The notes beneath the pieces are model-generated. The model searched no databases. It saw only the letters and a list, made by a program, of their open reading frames with translations, and was not told the DNA's origin. Shown here one piece after another: positions 63,060 through 64,000 of a DNA stretch of 64,000 nt (its first letter is position 1; each line of letters opens with the position of its first letter). The stretch spans positions 1,798,001-1,862,000 of the forward strand of contig CAKKNE010000001.1 in assembly GCA_918797485.1 (NCBI GenBank), given 5' to 3'. The DNA comes from Pelagomonas calceolata. Taxonomy: Eukaryota > Sar > Pelagophyceae > Pelagomonadales > Pelagomonadaceae. A program made the position numbers and the translations under genes.

Positions 63060-64000
63060 ATGACGAAACTCACCTTCACCAAAGACGACCCGCCGCCGCC
63101 GGAGTCCCTGCCCGACGCGCCGCGCGCGCGCGCCGCCAGTGCCGCGACCGCCGCGCCGCCGGAAGCACCCGGCGAGGACGCGGCGGTCGACACGGAGTGG
63201 ACTGAGGAGGACGCGGCGTTCATGGCCGGCTGGGAGCAGAGCGACGAGAGCGATGTTAGTGATGGCGAGCCCTGCCCGTTCTGTGGGGGTCTGGGCCATT
63301 CGGTCGACGACTGCCCCATGCGGCGCGACACCAAGGGCGAGGTAGCTAAGGAGCAGCGGCCGGACCCCGTCGCGCGCTTGGTCGATGTGGTGGCCGACGC
63401 GGTCCTTGATGTGGCCGACGAGAATTTGTCAGCTTTCCTCGCGCGGCTCGCGGCGAACGGGCTGCGGGCGCAGCGGTACAACGACCTGGTCTCCGAATTG
63501 GTACCGGGCATCTGCGCCGACGCGGCGTTTGATCCTGAAATGTTAGCATCGAAATTCGAGGTGGATCCGGAGGGCCTCTTGTTATTGAGGGAGACCGTGC
63601 GGCGGGAGGTCGACAAATTACGGGCCACGCACGCGCTGCACAAAGACGACCTCACTGGTAACCTATCGCCGGAGCAGCTCTCCTCATTCTCTTCCGCAAA
63701 AACCTGGGACGACGACGATACGCGGGAGATGCCCGTGGAGCCTCCACCGCCGCCGCCGCCGCCGCCACCGCGCACCGTCGACCTCCCGGCCCTGGGCATC
63801 CGCGTGTCTGCCGACCCCACCGACGACGACGACGACAACGACGACCGCGACGAGGTCTTCGCGCGGTCGCCGAGCGGCCGCGTCGACTGGCGCGCGCCGG
63901 GCCAGCCCGTCGACGGCGCGTCGTCCGTGCGCCTTGCGCCCGTGCGCGAGGAAGGCGACGACAGTGGTGATGAGGACGACCTCCCCGCTGAGTACCTCGA
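63060..64000 (+). CDS. CCHC zinc-knuckle protein, 3' partial
   Basis: Open from the ATG at 63060 to the right edge without a stop (at least 313 codons). Begins MTKLTFTKDDPPPPESLPDA. A single CCHC knuckle CPFCGGLGHSVDDCP (about residues 77-91) fits C-x2-C-x4-H-x4-C, a fold for single-stranded nucleic acid or protein binding. Then a helical domain (about 105-205; PVARLVDVVADAVLDVADEN, ending VRREVDKLRATHALHKDDL), a Pro run, and long Asp/Glu stretches. Possibly an RNA-binding or chromatin adaptor; no family recognised. Confidence 0.65.
   Translation, partial: MTKLTFTKDDPPPPESLPDAPRARAASAATAAPPEAPGEDAAVDTEWTEEDAAFMAGWEQSDESDVSDGEPCPFCGGLGHSVDDCPMRRDTKGEVAKEQRPDPVARLVDVVADAVLDVADENLSAFLARLAANGLRAQRYNDLVSELVPGICADAAFDPEMLASKFEVDPEGLLLLRETVRREVDKLRATHALHKDDLTGNLSPEQLSSFSSAKTWDDDDTREMPVEPPPPPPPPPPRTVDLPALGIRVSADPTDDDDDNDDRDEVFARSPSGRVDWRAPGQPVDGASSVRLAPVREEGDDSGDEDDLPAEYL

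Overview
This window looks like nuclear DNA of a GC-rich stramenopile alga, most likely a pelagophyte close to Aureococcus. Three things point there: many short introns built from introner elements (8-bp target duplications, a shared CACGCCATCGACGCGACG core, CTGTGTGGAAATC ends), plastid proteins with a signal peptide followed by a Phe/Leu-Gln-Ala-Pro cleavage motif, and long compact genes on both strands separated by a few hundred bases. The species is an inference; no marker gene is present.

Layout. 1-18 kb: partial M23 peptidase/PA-domain gene; a ubiquitin-like/cold-shock/RRM/UIM/SAM protein; BBS7; a plastid LETM1-like protein; a RING-CH/TPR gene carrying an inverted copy of its own 3' end; a secreted furin-like protease; and MSH6. 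18-28 kb: a WD40 fragment, a PDI-like thioredoxin, an ankyrin/U-box pair, a thylakoid-lumen protein, a fringe-like glycosyltransferase and a large C2/PH protein. 28-39 kb: a protein with two heat-shock-factor DNA-binding domains, a gene-poor stretch (33.2-35.3 kb), a basic protein, an ankyrin protein and decayed TPR fragments. 39-49 kb: RFC5, a mitochondrial acetate kinase-phosphotransacetylase fusion with six introner-type introns, a 5'-truncated glycosidase-like gene, and MSH2. 49-64 kb: a 2564-residue ankyrin/TRAF-zinc-finger/EF-hand protein, a SAM3-DCD protein, a plastid INSIG-like membrane protein, a 442-bp terminal-inverted-repeat element with a perfect 8-bp duplication, and a CCHC zinc-knuckle gene cut by the right edge.

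Common themes. MSH2, MSH6 and RFC5 all serve mismatch repair and replication. The AckA-Pta fusion would interconvert acetyl-CoA and acetate in the mitochondrion. Two signals cut across genes. First, introners: in most introns the 5' splice site can be read as the GT that opens the left target duplication and the 3' splice site as the AG ending the element's terminal repeat, so splicing restores the original exon. Second, a palindromic element (GCTAGTG, 7-10 nt, CGCTAGC) recurs ten times between genes, eight times 150-265 bp upstream of a start codon; I do not recognise it and consider it the best candidate here for something undescribed.
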